A stretch of 64,000 bases of DNA from Rhodoblastus sp963736175 (GTDB lineage: Bacteria; Pseudomonadota; Alphaproteobacteria; Rhizobiales; Beijerinckiaceae). The notes beneath the pieces are model-generated. The model made no database searches and was not told the DNA's origin. It saw only the letters and a program-made list of their open reading frames with translations. Made by a program: the position numbers and the translations under genes. Below, piece by piece: positions 18,072-26,761 of this stretch. The DNA lies in contig CAVTNU010000002.1 of the NCBI GenBank assembly GCA_963736175.1, positions 558,001 to 622,000 of the forward strand, given 5' to 3'. Positions within the stretch are counted from its first letter, which is position 1. Each line of letters starts with the position of its first letter.

Positions 18072-19025
18072 TCACGCGGCCCCCGCCTCGGTTTTCAGCC
18101 ACGCGGCGCCGCAGGCCTTGGCCAGTTCGCGCACGCGCAGAATGTAGCTTTGCCGCTCGGTGACGGAGATGACGCCGCGCGCGTCGAGCAGGTTGAAGGC
18201 GTGGCTGGCCTTGATGCATTGGTCGTAGGCGGGCAGCACCATCTTGTGATGCTCGTCGTCGCCCTGTTCGCCGAAGGCCAGCAAGGCCTTGCACTCGGCC
18301 TCGGCGTCCTTGAAATGCTGAAACAGGGCCTCGACGTTGGCGGCTTCGAAATTGTGCCGCGAATATTCCTGTTCGGCCTGTTTGAACACGTCGCCGTAGG
18401 TGATGCGGGCGTCGCCGTCGAGACCGTTGAAATTCAGGTCATAGACGTTTTCGACGCCCTGCACGTACATGGCGAGGCGCTCAAGCCCGTAGGTGAGTTC
18501 GCCCGAGACCGGCGCGCATTCAATGCCTGCGACTTGCTGGAAGTAGGTGAATTGCGACACTTCCATGCCGTCGCACCAGCATTCCCAGCCGAGCCCCCAG
18601 GCGCCAAGCGTCGGACTTTCCCAATCGTCCTCGACGAAACGGATGTCGTGCAGCGCAGCGTCGACGCCGATCGCCGCGAGCGATTGCAGATAGAGATCCT
18701 GCAGGTTGTCGGGGCTGGGCTTCAGGATCACCTGGAACTGGTAGTAATGCTGCAGACGGTTGGGGTTCTCGCCGTAGCGGCCGTCCTTGGGTCGGCGCGA
18801 GGGCTGCACATAGGCGGCTTTCCAGGGCTTGGGCCCGAGCGAGCGCAGCGTCGTCGCCGGATGAAACGTGCCGGCGCCCACCTCCATGTCGTAAGGCTGC
18901 AGGATGACCGCGCCCTGTCGCGCCCAGAAGCCCTGCAAGGTCAGAATCAAACCTTGAAACGAGCGGGTCGGATCGAGCGCGTTCGATTGAGCGGCGGGCG
19001 ATTGCTCGGCGGCGGAATTATTCAT
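18072..19025 (-). CDS. glyQ: Glycine--tRNA ligase, alpha subunit
   Basis: The 317-residue product contains the class II synthetase core of GlyQ: SFQGLILTLQGFWARQGA, the tract GAGTFHPATTLRSLGP, and YGENPNRLQHYYQFQVILKP. The alpha subunit forms glycyl-adenylate and transfers glycine to tRNA held by GlyS. The start ATG 19025 gives a short Ala/Ser-rich N-terminal extension; the end RELAKACGAAW matches homologues. It is the first gene of the glyQS unit. Confidence 0.96.
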   Translation of the reverse strand: MNNSAAEQSPAAQSNALDPTRSFQGLILTLQGFWARQGAVILQPYDMEVGAGTFHPATTLRSLGPKPWKAAYVQPSRRPKDGRYGENPNRLQHYYQFQVILKPSPDNLQDLYLQSLAAIGVDAALHDIRFVEDDWESPTLGAWGLGWECWCDGMEVSQFTYFQQVAGIECAPVSGELTYGLERLAMYVQGVENVYDLNFNGLDGDARITYGDVFKQAEQEYSRHNFEAANVEALFQHFKDAEAECKALLAFGEQGDDEHHKMVLPAYDQCIKASHAFNLLDARGVISVTERQSYILRVRELAKACGAAWLKTEAGAA

Positions 19026-19247
19026 GAAGCGTCCATCTCGGCGATTTCACGCCCGCAAGCGGGCGCCCAGAGCCTATTCCCAACTCGCCGGCCGGCCGTT
19101 CGGGCTGGAATATGCGTTGAAACAACAAGGTAGAGCGCCCGTTCCGATTCATTCGGGCGGTAAGGCGCTCCAGCGGCCGCAAGCTAAGGCGCGCGTCAGA
19201 AGGGGTCAACTGCGTGGGTCGTTCATCTTCAGTTCAGCAATGATGTG

Positions 19248-19261
19248 ACATGCTAGCATGT
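19248..19261. promoter_or_regulatory. 14-bp perfect palindrome upstream of the small secreted protein cluster
   Basis: ACATGCTAGCATGT is a complete palindrome lying 21 bases before the ATG of the first small secreted protein, next to its ribosome site. It lies in the 257-base gap between divergent genes, which otherwise shows no ORF. Its position at or just after a plausible -10 region would suit a repressor operator. No regulator can be named. Confidence 0.4.
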
Positions 19262-19282
19262 TTAACTAGAGGAGGGTTGGTC

Positions 19283-19639
19283 ATGACAAAATCCTTCGCC
19301 TTTTTACGATATGCGTCCCTCGCGGCGGCGGCCGCGACGTACGTCGTCGTTGCGGCGACTCCGGCGCAGGCCGTCGAACGCATAGTCGACGGTCAGGCCT
19401 ATTGGAGCGGCCCGCCAGCCGGCGGCGATCCGACGGCGTGGGGCGTCGCGCCTTATTGGGCCGGCGGACAGTATAAATACGACCCCTATCACTACAGCGC
19501 TAATTATACGGAAGACGCGCAGACTTACTCGGACACCGTTTACGCTCCCCATGCAGGGAGCTCCCGGTGCGTATGGCGCCAGCGCGTCTTGAACACGGAA
19601 TGGGAATACCGCCACCCCTATATTCGCGTTTGCCGATAG
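19283..19639 (+). CDS. Small secreted protein with C-terminal two-cysteine module (paralogue 1 of 3)
   Basis: ATG 19283 follows a GGAGGG site by six bases. The 118-residue product begins with a signal peptide (MTKSFAFLRYASLAAAAATY, cleavage likely after AQA near residue 32). The mature part is rich in Tyr, Gly and Trp. It ends in a 22-residue module bounded by cysteines, C-x4-R-x-L-x-T-x3-Y-R-x4-I-x-V-C in consensus form. The same module, equally spaced, ends the next two proteins. The function is unknown; the cysteines probably form a disulfide in the periplasm or outside the cell. Confidence 0.7.
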   Translation: MTKSFAFLRYASLAAAAATYVVVAATPAQAVERIVDGQAYWSGPPAGGDPTAWGVAPYWAGGQYKYDPYHYSANYTEDAQTYSDTVYAPHAGSSRCVWRQRVLNTEWEYRHPYIRVCR

Positions 19640-19797
19640 GCGGCGGTCGAAATTGGCGACAAAGCCTATGGCGCGCCTTTTCAGGAGCGCGCGCCATGCA
19701 CGATACTTGGCCTGTATTCAGGCGCTTACGCATATCGAAAAAGCTACGGGGGCGTTCTATCTGGCGCCGATATTCAGGGCGCCGCACGGAGGCGTTC

Positions 19798-20142
19798 ATG
19801 GGTAAATCACGCAAACTCATCAAGGTTGCGGTGTTGGCGACAGCGATGTTCGCGGGCGGGGCCTTAACGATGTCGCAGGGCGCGATGGCGTTCGGCGGCC
19901 ATGGCGGCGGCGGTGGCGGCGGCCATTTTGGCGGTTTTGGCGGCGGCGGTTTTCATCATGGGGGCGGTTTCCGCGGCGGCGGCTACGGCGGCTACGGCGA
20001 CTGGGGCTACGCCGGCTTCTATCCCTATTACGGCTACGACTATGGCGATTATTACGGAGACGACAGCCAATGCTATCTGCAGCGCCGTCTCGTGCGCACC
20101 GTTTCGGGCTGGCGGCGTCGACTCGTGAACGTTTGCGATTGA
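19798..20142 (+). CDS. Small Gly-rich secreted protein with C-terminal two-cysteine module (paralogue 2 of 3)
   Basis: I place the start at ATG 19798, after an ACGGAGG site, giving 114 residues. A signal peptide (residues 1 to about 30, ending AMA) is followed by a Gly/His-rich then Gly/Tyr-rich stretch of about 50 residues. The C-terminal module CYLQRRLVRTVSGWRRR, closed by VNVC, has the same 22-residue cysteine-to-cysteine spacing as its neighbours. Histidines in the Gly-rich part might bind metal, but that is speculation. It is 158 bases after paralogue 1. Confidence 0.72.
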   Translation: MGKSRKLIKVAVLATAMFAGGALTMSQGAMAFGGHGGGGGGGHFGGFGGGGFHHGGGFRGGGYGGYGDWGYAGFYPYYGYDYGDYYGDDSQCYLQRRLVRTVSGWRRRLVNVCD

Positions 20143-20301
20143 CGGCGACGGATCGGCTCTGAGCGCTCGATTCGGGTCGCTTTTCGTTGGGGAAAAGACC
20201 ATGCTGGGCCGCAGGCGCGGAACCTGACGCTGGACTTGTTCAGGTCCGGTTCAGCCTGTTTTTGCGAAACTCGCTTTCAGGTTCAGTATGGAGGTACGGT
20301 G

Positions 20302-20631
20302 ATGAGGAAATCGTTCGGCTTCATTAAAGCCGCCGTTTTGTCGGCTACGCTTATAGCCGGCGCGGCTGTCGTCACGAGCGAACCCGCGCAAGCCTTTCAT
20401 GGCGGCTGGCATCATGGTGGCGGACGGGGCGGCGGCGGATGGGGCTGGGGCGGTGGTCCCTATTGGGGCTATGGCCCTTATTACGGCCCCTATTATGATT
20501 ATCCCAATTATGATGGCGAGACGATCTATATCGAAAGACCCCGTCATAGCCACGATTGCTTCATCAAGCGGCGCAGGGTGCATACGCATGAAGGCTGGCG
20601 CGTTCGCGCCGTGCGCTATTGCTACCGCTGA
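20302..20631 (+). CDS. Small Gly/Tyr-rich secreted protein with C-terminal two-cysteine module (paralogue 3 of 3)
   Basis: ATG 20302 follows GGAGG at 20290-20294. The 109-residue product has a signal peptide (MRKSFGFIKAAVLSATLIAG, cleavage after AQA near residue 32), a GGWHHGGGRGGGGWGWGGG tract, a Tyr/Pro-rich segment, and the module CFIKRRRVHTHEGWRVR ending in YC. It is the last of the tandem cluster, followed at once by a strong terminator. Similar Gly-rich secreted proteins are common in Rhizobiales but uncharacterised. Confidence 0.72.
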   Translation: MRKSFGFIKAAVLSATLIAGAAVVTSEPAQAFHGGWHHGGGRGGGGWGWGGGPYWGYGPYYGPYYDYPNYDGETIYIERPRHSHDCFIKRRRVHTHEGWRVRAVRYCYR

Positions 20632-20646
20632 GACCGTCGAAATGCG

Positions 20647-20674
20647 AGCCGGCCTTCGGGCCGGCTTTTTTTTT
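20647..20674 (+). terminator. Rho-independent terminator after the small secreted protein cluster
   Basis: AGCCGGCC (20647-20654), a TTCG tetraloop and GGCCGGCT (20659-20666) form a perfect eight-pair stem followed by nine T residues. It lies 16 bases after the stop of paralogue 3. No comparable terminator lies between the three genes, which favours a single transcript. Confidence 0.88.
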
Positions 20675-20691
20675 GCCATAATGCCGGATCG

Positions 20692-21510
20692 CTATGGCTC
20701 GTCGCCGGGCCATAGCCGCAAAATCCGACCGCGATGGATCGCCTCCGCCCTTGGCGTGAACCGCCCGTCGGCCTCGTGCAGAACCAGACCGGGCAGGATT
20801 TTCAACGGCGCTTTGGCGCCTTTGACGCCGCGCAGCAATAATCTCGTCGCTGGGGCGTCGGCGCGCGGATGGACCGGCAGAAGCGCCAGCCCGCCCAGCT
20901 TTGAGCCTAGTCCGGCGAGCAATTCGCCTGTCGCGTCGGCGCGATGAATGGCGACGAAAACTCCACCCGGGCGCAGCAGGGCCAAGGCGGCCGTCAGCCA
21001 GTCGGCGAGATCGCGCGCGCCGAGAACATGCGCGGCGCGGCGCGCCGCGTCGGGGGATGAACGCGTCTCGTCGGAGCGCAAAAACGGCGGATTGGTCAAC
21101 ACCAGATCCGCCGCCTCGATCAGTCCGGCGGCTTTGCGCGCCGCCTTGTCGAACAGATCCGCCTCCAGCCGCCGAACGCGCCCGTCCAGCCGGTTCTCGG
21201 CGATGTTTTCGCGCGCCAGATCGGCGGTAGCGGCGTGATTTTCAAGCAGGACGACCTCGGCGCCGGGATTGGCCAGCGCGACGGCGAGGCCGACCGTTCC
21301 CGCCCCCGCCCCGACGTCGACAATCAGTCCGCGCTCGAGCGCCGGCGCGGCCGCGGCGAGCAAGATGGCGTCGGTGCCGGCGCGATGGCCTTTTTCGCCC
21401 TGCCGCAGGCGCAGCGCGCCGTCGAGCAACAGGTCGAACGCCGGCTTGACGACATCGAGTTCAAACGCGGCCGGTTTGGATAAGTCAGGTTTCTGGCGAT
21501 GCGTGGCCAA
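20692..21510 (-). CDS. tRNA1(Val) (adenine(37)-N6)-methyltransferase-like SAM-dependent methyltransferase
   Basis: The 272-residue protein is a class I methyltransferase of the TrmN6/YfiC group. It has the opening LLLDGALRLRQGEKGHRAGT typical of this family, the SAM-binding loop VDVGAGAGTVGLAVA near residue 65, and the catalytic NPPF motif (LVLTNPPFLRSD near 137), used to methylate the N6 of adenine. The target is probably A37 of a tRNA; substrate specificity is inferred from the family. It is divergent from the polyprenyl diphosphate synthase, a neighbourhood common in Rhizobiales. Confidence 0.82.
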   Translation of the reverse strand: MATHRQKPDLSKPAAFELDVVKPAFDLLLDGALRLRQGEKGHRAGTDAILLAAAAPALERGLIVDVGAGAGTVGLAVALANPGAEVVLLENHAATADLARENIAENRLDGRVRRLEADLFDKAARKAAGLIEAADLVLTNPPFLRSDETRSSPDAARRAAHVLGARDLADWLTAALALLRPGGVFVAIHRADATGELLAGLGSKLGGLALLPVHPRADAPATRLLLRGVKGAKAPLKILPGLVLHEADGRFTPRAEAIHRGRILRLWPGDEP

Positions 21511-21865
21511 CTCGGCCTCCTGCGGGGAACGATATGTTCTAGCACGCCGCTCCGGGCTTGGCGCGAATCTGGCGTTTACGCTAAATGATCTAAATGGTTT
21601 AGAACTTTACGGCGGCCGATTTCGCGGATAATCGCCTTTGCCGACAGCGTCTACGGCTTGCCCGCGACGCGCCGAACGCCTATGGTCCGAACGCAACTTA
21701 AGGCGAACGCGCGATCCCGAAATGTCGGCCGACCTTTCGTGGGGGCGGGTTCAAACAATCGGCCAAAGCGGCGATGCGGTCGATGTGATCGCAAAAACCC
21801 TTGGTTTTTTCGGGCCAACCGGTGAAGTTTCCCCTACCTCGCCGTAGGCAAGCGCAATCGCGCGA
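21511..21865. other. Intergenic region between trmN6-like gene and polyprenyl diphosphate synthase
   Basis: This 355-base gap holds an AT-richer patch at about 21574-21612 that is likely promoter DNA for one or both divergent genes. I found no ORF with a credible ribosome site, no strong hairpin and no tRNA. A DUF2007-type small gene, often found here in relatives, was looked for and not seen. Confidence 0.4.
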
Positions 21866-22906
21866 ATGCAAGAAGTTATGAGGAATCGCCTGGTGGGACT
21901 CGTCATTCCGCTTGAAGAAGCAGCCAAAGAGCCAAGCATAGAAGCTCTGTCGAGTCTCGTCGGCGCCGATATGGACCGGGTCAATCAGGCCATTCTGGCG
22001 CGCACCGGCTCGGACGTGGCGATGATCCCGGAAGTCGCCAATCATCTCATTTCCTCCGGCGGCAAGCGATTGCGGCCGATGCTCGTGCTGGCGAGCGCCG
22101 GCCTATGCGGCTACGGCGGCGACGGCCACATCAAGCTCGCCGCCGCGGTCGAGTTCATGCATACGGCGACGCTGCTGCACGACGACGTGGTCGATCAGTC
22201 CGACATGCGGCGCGGCAAGCTGGCCGCTCGCATGCTGTGGGGCAACGAGGCCAGCGTGCTGGTCGGCGATTTTCTGCTTGGCCAAGCCTTTCGCATGATG
22301 GTCGAGGTCGGCTCGCTCGCCTGTCTCGACGTGCTTTCGGCGGCCGCCACCATTATCGCCGAAGGCGAGGTGATGCAGCTTTCCGCCGCCAAGGACACGC
22401 AGACCACCGAAGACGACTATCTCGCGGTGATCCGCGCCAAGACGGCGGCTCTGTTCGCCGCCGCGGCCGAGGTCGGGCCGACCGTCGCCGGCCGCTCGAA
22501 AGCGGAAATCGCCGCATGCCGCGCCTATGGCATGAATCTCGGCGTCGCGTTCCAACTGATCGACGACGCGCTCGATTACGGCGGTCAGGCGGCCAAGCTC
22601 GGCAAGAACGTCGGCGACGATTTCCGCGAAGGCAAGATCACACTGCCGGTGGTGCTGTCGTTCCGGCGCGGCAATGAACAGGAGCGCGCCTTTTGGAAGC
22701 GCGCGCTGGAGCAGGGCGCGATCGGCGAAGGCGATCTCGAAACCGCCCTGGCGACAATGAAAAAGCACCGCGCGCTTGAAGACACGGTGGAGCGCGCGCG
22801 CCATTATGGCGCGATGGCGCGCGACGCGTTGGAGCTCTTCCCGGATTCGGCGTGGCGGCGGGCGTTGCTGGAAGTGGTCGACTTCTGCATCGACCGGGCG
22901 CATTGA
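21866..22906 (+). CDS. Polyprenyl (octaprenyl/decaprenyl) diphosphate synthase
   Basis: The 346-residue trans-prenyltransferase has the first aspartate-rich motif HDDVVDQSD near residue 106, the substrate-binding GGKRLRPML near 70, and the second motif IDDALDYGG near 233. It condenses farnesyl diphosphate with isopentenyl diphosphate to build the side chain of ubiquinone; chain length cannot be read from sequence. ATG 21866 is taken as start; ATG 21878 is an alternative. IspE, which supplies the isoprenoid precursor pathway, is immediately downstream on the opposite strand. Confidence 0.93.
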   Translation: MQEVMRNRLVGLVIPLEEAAKEPSIEALSSLVGADMDRVNQAILARTGSDVAMIPEVANHLISSGGKRLRPMLVLASAGLCGYGGDGHIKLAAAVEFMHTATLLHDDVVDQSDMRRGKLAARMLWGNEASVLVGDFLLGQAFRMMVEVGSLACLDVLSAAATIIAEGEVMQLSAAKDTQTTEDDYLAVIRAKTAALFAAAAEVGPTVAGRSKAEIAACRAYGMNLGVAFQLIDDALDYGGQAAKLGKNVGDDFREGKITLPVVLSFRRGNEQERAFWKRALEQGAIGEGDLETALATMKKHRALEDTVERARHYGAMARDALELFPDSAWRRALLEVVDFCIDRAH

Positions 22907-22912
22907 ACGCGT

Positions 22913-23797
22913 CTAACGCAAAACCGTCGGTTTGACCCACCATTCGGGATGGTCGCGCTTGATCGACCGCGCCGCTCTGGCCGCTTGGCGGCAGGAGCCG
23001 AACACGGCGAAACAGGTCGCGCCCGAGCCCGACATCCGCGCCAATTGGCAGCCGGGCGCGGCGGAGAGAACGGCCAGCGCATGAACGATGACCGGCGCGA
23101 GGCTCGCGGCCGCGTCCTCCATGTCGTTGCGGCCCTTTTTCAGCGCCCCCAGTAAGGCCTCGCGCGACGGCGTCGGCGCGACGACGGGATGGGGGCCAAA
23201 GCCGCCGCTTTGGCCCGGCGTCAAACGCATCCGGGCGAACACCTGTCTGGTCTCCACCGGCTGGCGCGGATTGACAAGCACGGCGAACAGCGCCGGCAGC
23301 TCCAGCGTCGCTCCCAGCTTCTCGCCGATCCCGGCCATCATCCTGCCGCGCGGATCAAGACAAACGGGAACGTCGGCTCCGGTGGCGCGCGCGGCGGCGA
23401 ACAGATCGGGATCGTCCGGCGCGAAGCCGTTGAGCCGCGCCAGCGCCCGCAACGCGGCCGCCGCGTCCGAGGAGCCGCCGCCCACGCCGGCCGCCACCGG
23501 CAGGTTTTTGGTCAGGTGAAAATGTCCGGTTTTCATGTCCGGTTTCAGCGCGCGCAGATTTTTCTCGGCGCGGGCCACCAGATTGTCGTTGTCGGGACCG
23601 GCGGCCCCCGCGCTGTCGCCGGCGAGCGTCAACGAAAATGTCGCGTCCGGCGTCAGCGTCAGCCGATCGCAGGCGCCGGCGAAGGCGACCAGGCTTTGCA
23701 GTTCGTGGTAGCCGTCGGCGCGTCGGCCCTCGATATGCAGGGTCAGGTTGATCTTGGCGGGCGCGCGTTCGCTGAAGATCTTCGGCGGCAAAGTCAT
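22913..23797 (-). CDS. ispE: 4-diphosphocytidyl-2-C-methyl-D-erythritol kinase
   Basis: The start ATG 23797 (MTLPPKIF) overlaps the pirin stop by four bases; the product is 294 residues. It is a GHMP kinase: APAKINLTLHIEGRRADGYH at the N-terminus, the ATP loop PVAAGVGGGSSDAAAAL near residue 90, and MSGSGATCFAVF near 262. It phosphorylates CDP-methylerythritol in the non-mevalonate isoprenoid pathway. It is convergent with the polyprenyl synthase, with six bases between them. Confidence 0.94.
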   Translation of the reverse strand: MTLPPKIFSERAPAKINLTLHIEGRRADGYHELQSLVAFAGACDRLTLTPDATFSLTLAGDSAGAAGPDNDNLVARAEKNLRALKPDMKTGHFHLTKNLPVAAGVGGGSSDAAAALRALARLNGFAPDDPDLFAAARATGADVPVCLDPRGRMMAGIGEKLGATLELPALFAVLVNPRQPVETRQVFARMRLTPGQSGGFGPHPVVAPTPSREALLGALKKGRNDMEDAAASLAPVIVHALAVLSAAPGCQLARMSGSGATCFAVFGSCRQAARAARSIKRDHPEWWVKPTVLR

Positions 23798-24693
23798 GGC
23801 GTCGGCGTGTCCGGCGCCGGAATGAATTCGGGATCGCCTTCTACAGCCGCGAATTTCTTCGCTTCCCAGTCCGCCTTGGCGGCCTTGATGCGCTCCTTGT
23901 CGGAGGAAACGAAATTCCACCACAAGTAGCGCGGGCCATCGAGCGCGGCGCCGCCCAACAGCGCGAGGCGCAATGGCGTCGTCGCCTTCAGCGTGACGGC
24001 TCGGCCCGGACGCAGCACGATCAGGCGTCCCGCCTCATATGTTTCGCCGTCGATCTCCGCGACGCCCGCGCAAATAAAGAGCGCCCGCTCCTCGTAATCG
24101 GCGTCGATCGGCAGCATGGCGCCCGCCCGCAGATCGGCGTCGACGAAAAAGCACGGCGAAAAGGTCTGGACCGGCGAAGCGAGGCCGAACATCGCGCCGA
24201 CCGCCACGCGCAGCCGCTTGCCTTCGGCGTCGAGCGTCGGCAGGGCGCGCGCCTCGAAATGTTCGAAGGCCGGATTGGTCTCCTCATTTCGCGTCGGCAG
24301 CGCGAGCCAGGTCTGCAGTCCGAACATGCGCCCGCCGCGGCGTCTGAATTCCTGGGTCGAACGTTCCGAATGGACGATGCCGCGTCCCGCCGTCATCAGA
24401 TTGACCGCGCCGGGCGTGATCAACGCCGCGCTGCCAAGCGAATCGCGGTGAAACAATTCGCCTTCAAGCAGATAGGTGAGGGTCGCAAGGCCGATGTGGG
24501 GATGGGGGCGGACGTCGATGCCGGAGCCGACGGCGAAATCGGCCGGTCCCATCCGGTCGAGAAATACGAAAGGTCCGACTGCTCGCTTTCCGGCCGAGGG
24601 CAACGCCCGGGCGACGGAAAACCCGCCCAGATCGCGCGCGCTTGGAACGACGATCGTTTCAATGGCGGCGTTTTGCGGGGCCTCTTCGGTCAT
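23794..24693 (-). CDS. Pirin family protein
   Basis: The start ATG 24693 (MTEEAPQNAAIE) gives 299 residues. It has the bicupin pirin fold: FVFLDRMGPADF, the N-terminal metal site HPHIGLATLTYLLEGE, and HSERSTQEF. Bacterial pirins are iron cupins with quercetinase or redox-sensing roles; which applies here is unknown. It sits between xseB and ispE on the minus strand, overlapping ispE by four bases. Confidence 0.9.
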   Translation of the reverse strand: MTEEAPQNAAIETIVVPSARDLGGFSVARALPSAGKRAVGPFVFLDRMGPADFAVGSGIDVRPHPHIGLATLTYLLEGELFHRDSLGSAALITPGAVNLMTAGRGIVHSERSTQEFRRRGGRMFGLQTWLALPTRNEETNPAFEHFEARALPTLDAEGKRLRVAVGAMFGLASPVQTFSPCFFVDADLRAGAMLPIDADYEERALFICAGVAEIDGETYEAGRLIVLRPGRAVTLKATTPLRLALLGGAALDGPRYLWWNFVSSDKERIKAAKADWEAKKFAAVEGDPEFIPAPDTPTP

Positions 24694-24700
24694 GGGCGTC

Positions 24701-24952
24701 CTATTCGATATCAAGCGGGGCGGTCGCCGCGGCCGAACCATCCTGGCCGACGATGATCTTTTCGATCCGCGCTTCGGCGTTTTTCAACAAGCCTTCGCAA
24801 TGCTTTTTCAGCTTCTCGCCGCGCTCGTAGAGGGAGATTGATTTTTCAAGATCGACGGCGCCTTTTTCAAGCGCGCCGACAATCGCCTCCAATTCGCGCA
24901 TCGCGGCTTCGAAGGACAGGGAGGCGAGGTCGTCGTTTTTCATCTCGGTCAT
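24701..24952 (-). CDS. xseB: Exodeoxyribonuclease VII small subunit
   Basis: This 83-residue protein has the XseB pattern: LSFEAAMRELEAIVGALEKG, then LEKSISLYERGEKLKKHCE and a coiled helix with a charged tail. The small subunit joins XseA to make the single-strand-specific exonuclease VII. It is seven bases upstream of pirin. ATG 24943 is an alternative start. The xseA gene is not in the window. Confidence 0.93.
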   Translation of the reverse strand: MTEMKNDDLASLSFEAAMRELEAIVGALEKGAVDLEKSISLYERGEKLKKHCEGLLKNAEARIEKIIVGQDGSAAATAPLDIE

Positions 24953-25156
24953 GTGCGCCTGTCGATGCGGTGTGGAGTTCGAGCGCGTCGCAAGGACGTC
25001 AAGACGCGCGCTCTCGGTTGTGTCTCACCGCGCCACGTTGTCCGCAAGGGCCGGCGACGTTTCGCGATCATGATCTGACGGCCCGCGATTTGCCGCCACA
25101 CTTATTCGACATTTTAGGCGGATTTGAACGGCGGCGCATCAAATTTCGTGGATCGT

Positions 25157-26158
25157 CTAGCCCCTGATGCCGACGCGCAGGCCTGGCGCCGGACGCTCCT
25201 GCAGCACCTCGCGGCGGAAGCGGAAGAGCGCCGCCGGCCGTCCGCCCGTCGCATGCGAGGTGTCGCCGGTCGGCTCGACCACGGCGGCGCTTTCGACCAG
25301 ACGGCGGAAATTCTGCTTGTGCAAATGGCGGCCGGCGATCGCCTCGACCGTGGTTTGCAGTTCGGTCAAAGTGAACGCCTCCGGCATCAATTCGAAGATC
25401 ACCGGGCGATATTTCATCTTGGCGCGCAGCCGCCCCATCGCCGTGGCGAGGATGCGTCGGTGATCGGCCTGCATCGGTTCGCCGAGAGGCGGTCGAAGCT
25501 CGCGCCCGGGCGCGGACGGGCGTCCGTCGCGCACCGCCTCGTCGATGAGGCCGGCCTCATAAAGCAGTTCATAGCGGTCGAGGACGTTTTCTTCGTCAAA
25601 GCGCGTGCCGTCGGGGCCGAACAGCAGATGCACCCGCTCAAGCCGGGTCAGGCCGCGCGGTCCGCCCGATGCGTCGGACTTGCCGTTGGCCCAGGCGCTC
25701 AAGGCCGGCATGATGGCCTGATCGATCAGCTCGGGGCGCCCCTCGCGCCAGTCTTCCCAGGGAAAGAACTGATACCAGGGACGGTAGCCGGCGCCTTGCT
25801 CAGCTTGCAGCGGCGCTTCGAGCGGGCCGTCCGCGCACATGCGGGTCAAGGCGAGATAGCCGACCGAAACAACGTGCGGGTCGCGGCTGCCGGCGCCCGA
25901 ATGGCGGCCGCGGTCGCCGAACGTGTAGAGTTGCTCGACGTATCCGAGCGGCGTTCCGGTCTGTTCGCTCACCCAGGCGCGCAGGCCGATTTCGAAGGTG
26001 CGATGGGCGATCGGATCGAACGGGCCGGAGGGCAGAACCGCAAGCGCCGTCGCCGTGCCCGCGCGCGCCACCAGGATGAGCGGCTGGTCGCCCTTGACCG
26101 CGACAATGGCGGCGGTGAGGCCGATTTCGACTGGAACTTTCGAGACGTTTGAATTCAT
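25157..26158 (-). CDS. NUDIX-domain regulator, possibly the alphaproteobacterial NAD regulator (NadQ-like)
   Basis: The start ATG 26158 overlaps the phosphatase stop in an ATGA, giving 333 residues. The N-terminal half resembles a NUDIX domain (AAIVAVKGDQPLILVARAG; PSGPFDPIAHRTFEIGLRAW) but lacks an evident GX5EX7REUXEEXGU catalytic box, so it may bind rather than cleave nucleotides. The C-terminal third looks like a winged helix (FTLTELQTTVEAIAGRHLHK, FRRLVESAAVVEPTG). This layout fits the alphaproteobacterial NAD-biosynthesis repressor family, but no nad genes are in the window. A degenerate hydrolase is the alternative. Confidence 0.65.
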   Translation of the reverse strand: MNSNVSKVPVEIGLTAAIVAVKGDQPLILVARAGTATALAVLPSGPFDPIAHRTFEIGLRAWVSEQTGTPLGYVEQLYTFGDRGRHSGAGSRDPHVVSVGYLALTRMCADGPLEAPLQAEQGAGYRPWYQFFPWEDWREGRPELIDQAIMPALSAWANGKSDASGGPRGLTRLERVHLLFGPDGTRFDEENVLDRYELLYEAGLIDEAVRDGRPSAPGRELRPPLGEPMQADHRRILATAMGRLRAKMKYRPVIFELMPEAFTLTELQTTVEAIAGRHLHKQNFRRLVESAAVVEPTGDTSHATGGRPAALFRFRREVLQERPAPGLRVGIRG

Positions 26159-26664
26159 GCCAGGTCCAGCGCGAAAGGCTCGCCTTCGAAGCAATCGACG
26201 CCACGGCCGATGGCGGCGATCGCCGCGTTCATTCGGCCCTGACGGGCCAGGAGATTGTCGGCGATTTCTATCATCAAACGGTTTGGCGTGGCGGTGGGGG
26301 AAGCGTCGCGCAGTTCTTCCGCAATAGCCTGTTCAGGCCGCGCGCTCAAGGCGCAGGCGGCGATGAAGGCGGCGGCGGGCGAGCGCGACACCCCGGCGTA
26401 GCAATGCAGCGCGATCGGCGCCTGGCGATCCCATGTCCTGACAAAGGCCAGAAATCGCTCGACATGGTCCCGCTGCGGCTGGACATGGCCGTCGAGAGGC
26501 TGGTCGATGTCGGACAGGGTCAAGAGCAGATGATCTTCGCGCGCGACGCCCTCCGGCCGCGCGACGACGACCCCGGGGCTGACAAGCGAGACCACGCGCC
26601 TCGCCCCGCAGGCGGCGACGACGCGCTGCAAATGCGTTTGCGGGCAGACGTGAATGCGCGCCAA
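26155..26664 (-). CDS. Tyrosine/dual-specificity-like protein phosphatase
   Basis: The product has the cysteine phosphatase loop HCYAGVSRS (C-x5-R with a following Ser). Upstream, VVSLVSP and the acidic stretch LTLSDIDQPL resemble the general-acid loop of small protein tyrosine phosphatases. I choose TTG 26664 (MARIHVCPQT), nine bases after GGAGG; an upstream frame to 26745 is arginine-rich and unlike the family. The length is then 169 residues. It lies in a minus-strand operon after an HD-domain protein and overlaps the NUDIX gene by four bases. Substrate unknown. Confidence 0.78.
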   Translation of the reverse strand: MARIHVCPQTHLQRVVAACGARRVVSLVSPGVVVARPEGVAREDHLLLTLSDIDQPLDGHVQPQRDHVERFLAFVRTWDRQAPIALHCYAGVSRSPAAAFIAACALSARPEQAIAEELRDASPTATPNRLMIEIADNLLARQGRMNAAIAAIGRGVDCFEGEPFALDLA

Positions 26665-26761
26665 ATTCCTGTTCCTCCGCTTCAACTCGACAATCCGAGC
26701 AACCTGCTCCAGCCGCCGTCTTTCGCGACGCCCGCGACGGCTCACGCGCTATGCGCCGGAC

